Origin: Clostridium sp. 12(A)
Lineage (GTDB): Bacteria; Bacillota; Clostridia; Lachnospirales; Lachnospiraceae
Direction: 5' to 3'
Assembly: GCA_000526575.1 (NCBI GenBank)
Contig: JAGI01000002.1
Span: 3,023,501 to 3,087,500, forward strand
Length of the DNA: 64,000 nt
Shown here one piece after another: positions 63,967 to 64,000 of this stretch. Made by a program: the position numbers and the translations under genes. Every line of letters begins with the position of its first letter. Position 1 is the stretch's first letter. The notes beneath the pieces were generated by a model, which was not told the origin of the DNA, searched no databases, and saw nothing but the letters and a program-made list of their open reading frames with translations.

Positions 63967-64000
63967 ATGGAACAAGTACAAAAAACCTGGGATGACTGGG
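63967..64000 (+). CDS. Start of an unidentified gene (possibly dnaA), 3' partial
   Basis: ATG 63967 with TAAGGAGA in front and codons MEQVQKTWDDW before the window ends. A Trp at position 8 and the position to the right of rpmH in the conserved rpmH/dnaA neighbourhood recall the DnaA N terminus. Eleven residues cannot establish this, and three unrelated genes intervene. AckA is excluded by sequence. Confidence 0.35.
   Translation, partial: MEQVQKTWDDW

Noticed and set aside
63967-64000. ackA following pta
   Set aside because: The residues after the start (MEQVQKTWDDW) do not fit the acetate kinase N terminus with its NCGSSS motif.

Overview
The window looks like a chromosomal segment of an anaerobic, moderately low-GC Firmicute, most likely a Lachnospiraceae member (Clostridium cluster XIVa, Lacrimispora/Lachnoclostridium-like). 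The basis is strong AGGAGG ribosome sites, TTGACA-17-TATAAT promoters, and a gene set typical of the group: V-type ATPase, NADP-type glutamate dehydrogenase, AdhE, DUF3881, DUF4446, DUF3006, TIGR01906, and an LPXTG protein with SpaA/Cna_B repeats. The genus is an inference. No 16S gene is present.

Layout. (1) 1-8.1 kb: a V-type ATPase operon in the order C-I-K-F-E-A-B-D, cut at its 5' end. (2) 8.2-20.4 kb: housekeeping and envelope genes. These include a LUD protein, a P-type cation ATPase behind a yybP-ykoY manganese riboswitch, marR-DUF554, a TRIC-like channel, a D,D-carboxypeptidase, a KdpDE-like two-component pair without kdpABC, an exonuclease, and a ComEC-like metallo-beta-lactamase lipoprotein with DUF3006. 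(3) 20.5-26.7 kb: a choline-binding-type secreted protein, an unrecognised 409-aa protein preceded by an overlapping 42-codon small ORF, an alpha/beta hydrolase, tRNA-Arg(CCT), DUF3881 and gdhA. (4) 26.8-42.3 kb: one 5170-aa cell-wall-anchored repeat protein filling about a quarter of the window. (5) 42.5-49.4 kb: bioY with a BirA-type operator, nudC, a DUF3267 protease-like protein, adhE, a type II pantothenate kinase and a flavin-reductase-like protein. (6) 49.4-60.3 kb: the conserved origin-proximal block on the minus strand, rpmH-rnpA-yidD-yidC-jag-mnmE-mnmG-rsmG-(hydrolase)-parA-parB-DUF4446, with three perfect parS sites. (7) 60.3-64 kb: an AT-rich patch with a decayed polymorphic-toxin tail and a possible immunity gene, then an SDR oxidoreductase, pta, and the first codons of another plus-strand gene. 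By position and synteny that last gene may be dnaA, which is not proven.

Genes working together: the V-ATPase subunits form one ion-translocating complex. RpmH/RnpA/YidD/YidC/Jag and MnmE/MnmG/RsmG serve translation, membrane insertion and RNA modification. ParA/ParB/parS segregate the origin. AdhE, Pta, GdhA and CoaW are fermentative, nitrogen and coenzyme A metabolism. Several regulatory elements can be read directly: the Mn riboswitch with two terminator hairpins, the BirA box on bioY, a terminator hairpin inside the gdhA leader, a palindrome at the adhE start point and a palindrome behind the marR promoter.

No CRISPR array, rRNA, complete insertion sequence, prophage or sortase gene was seen.
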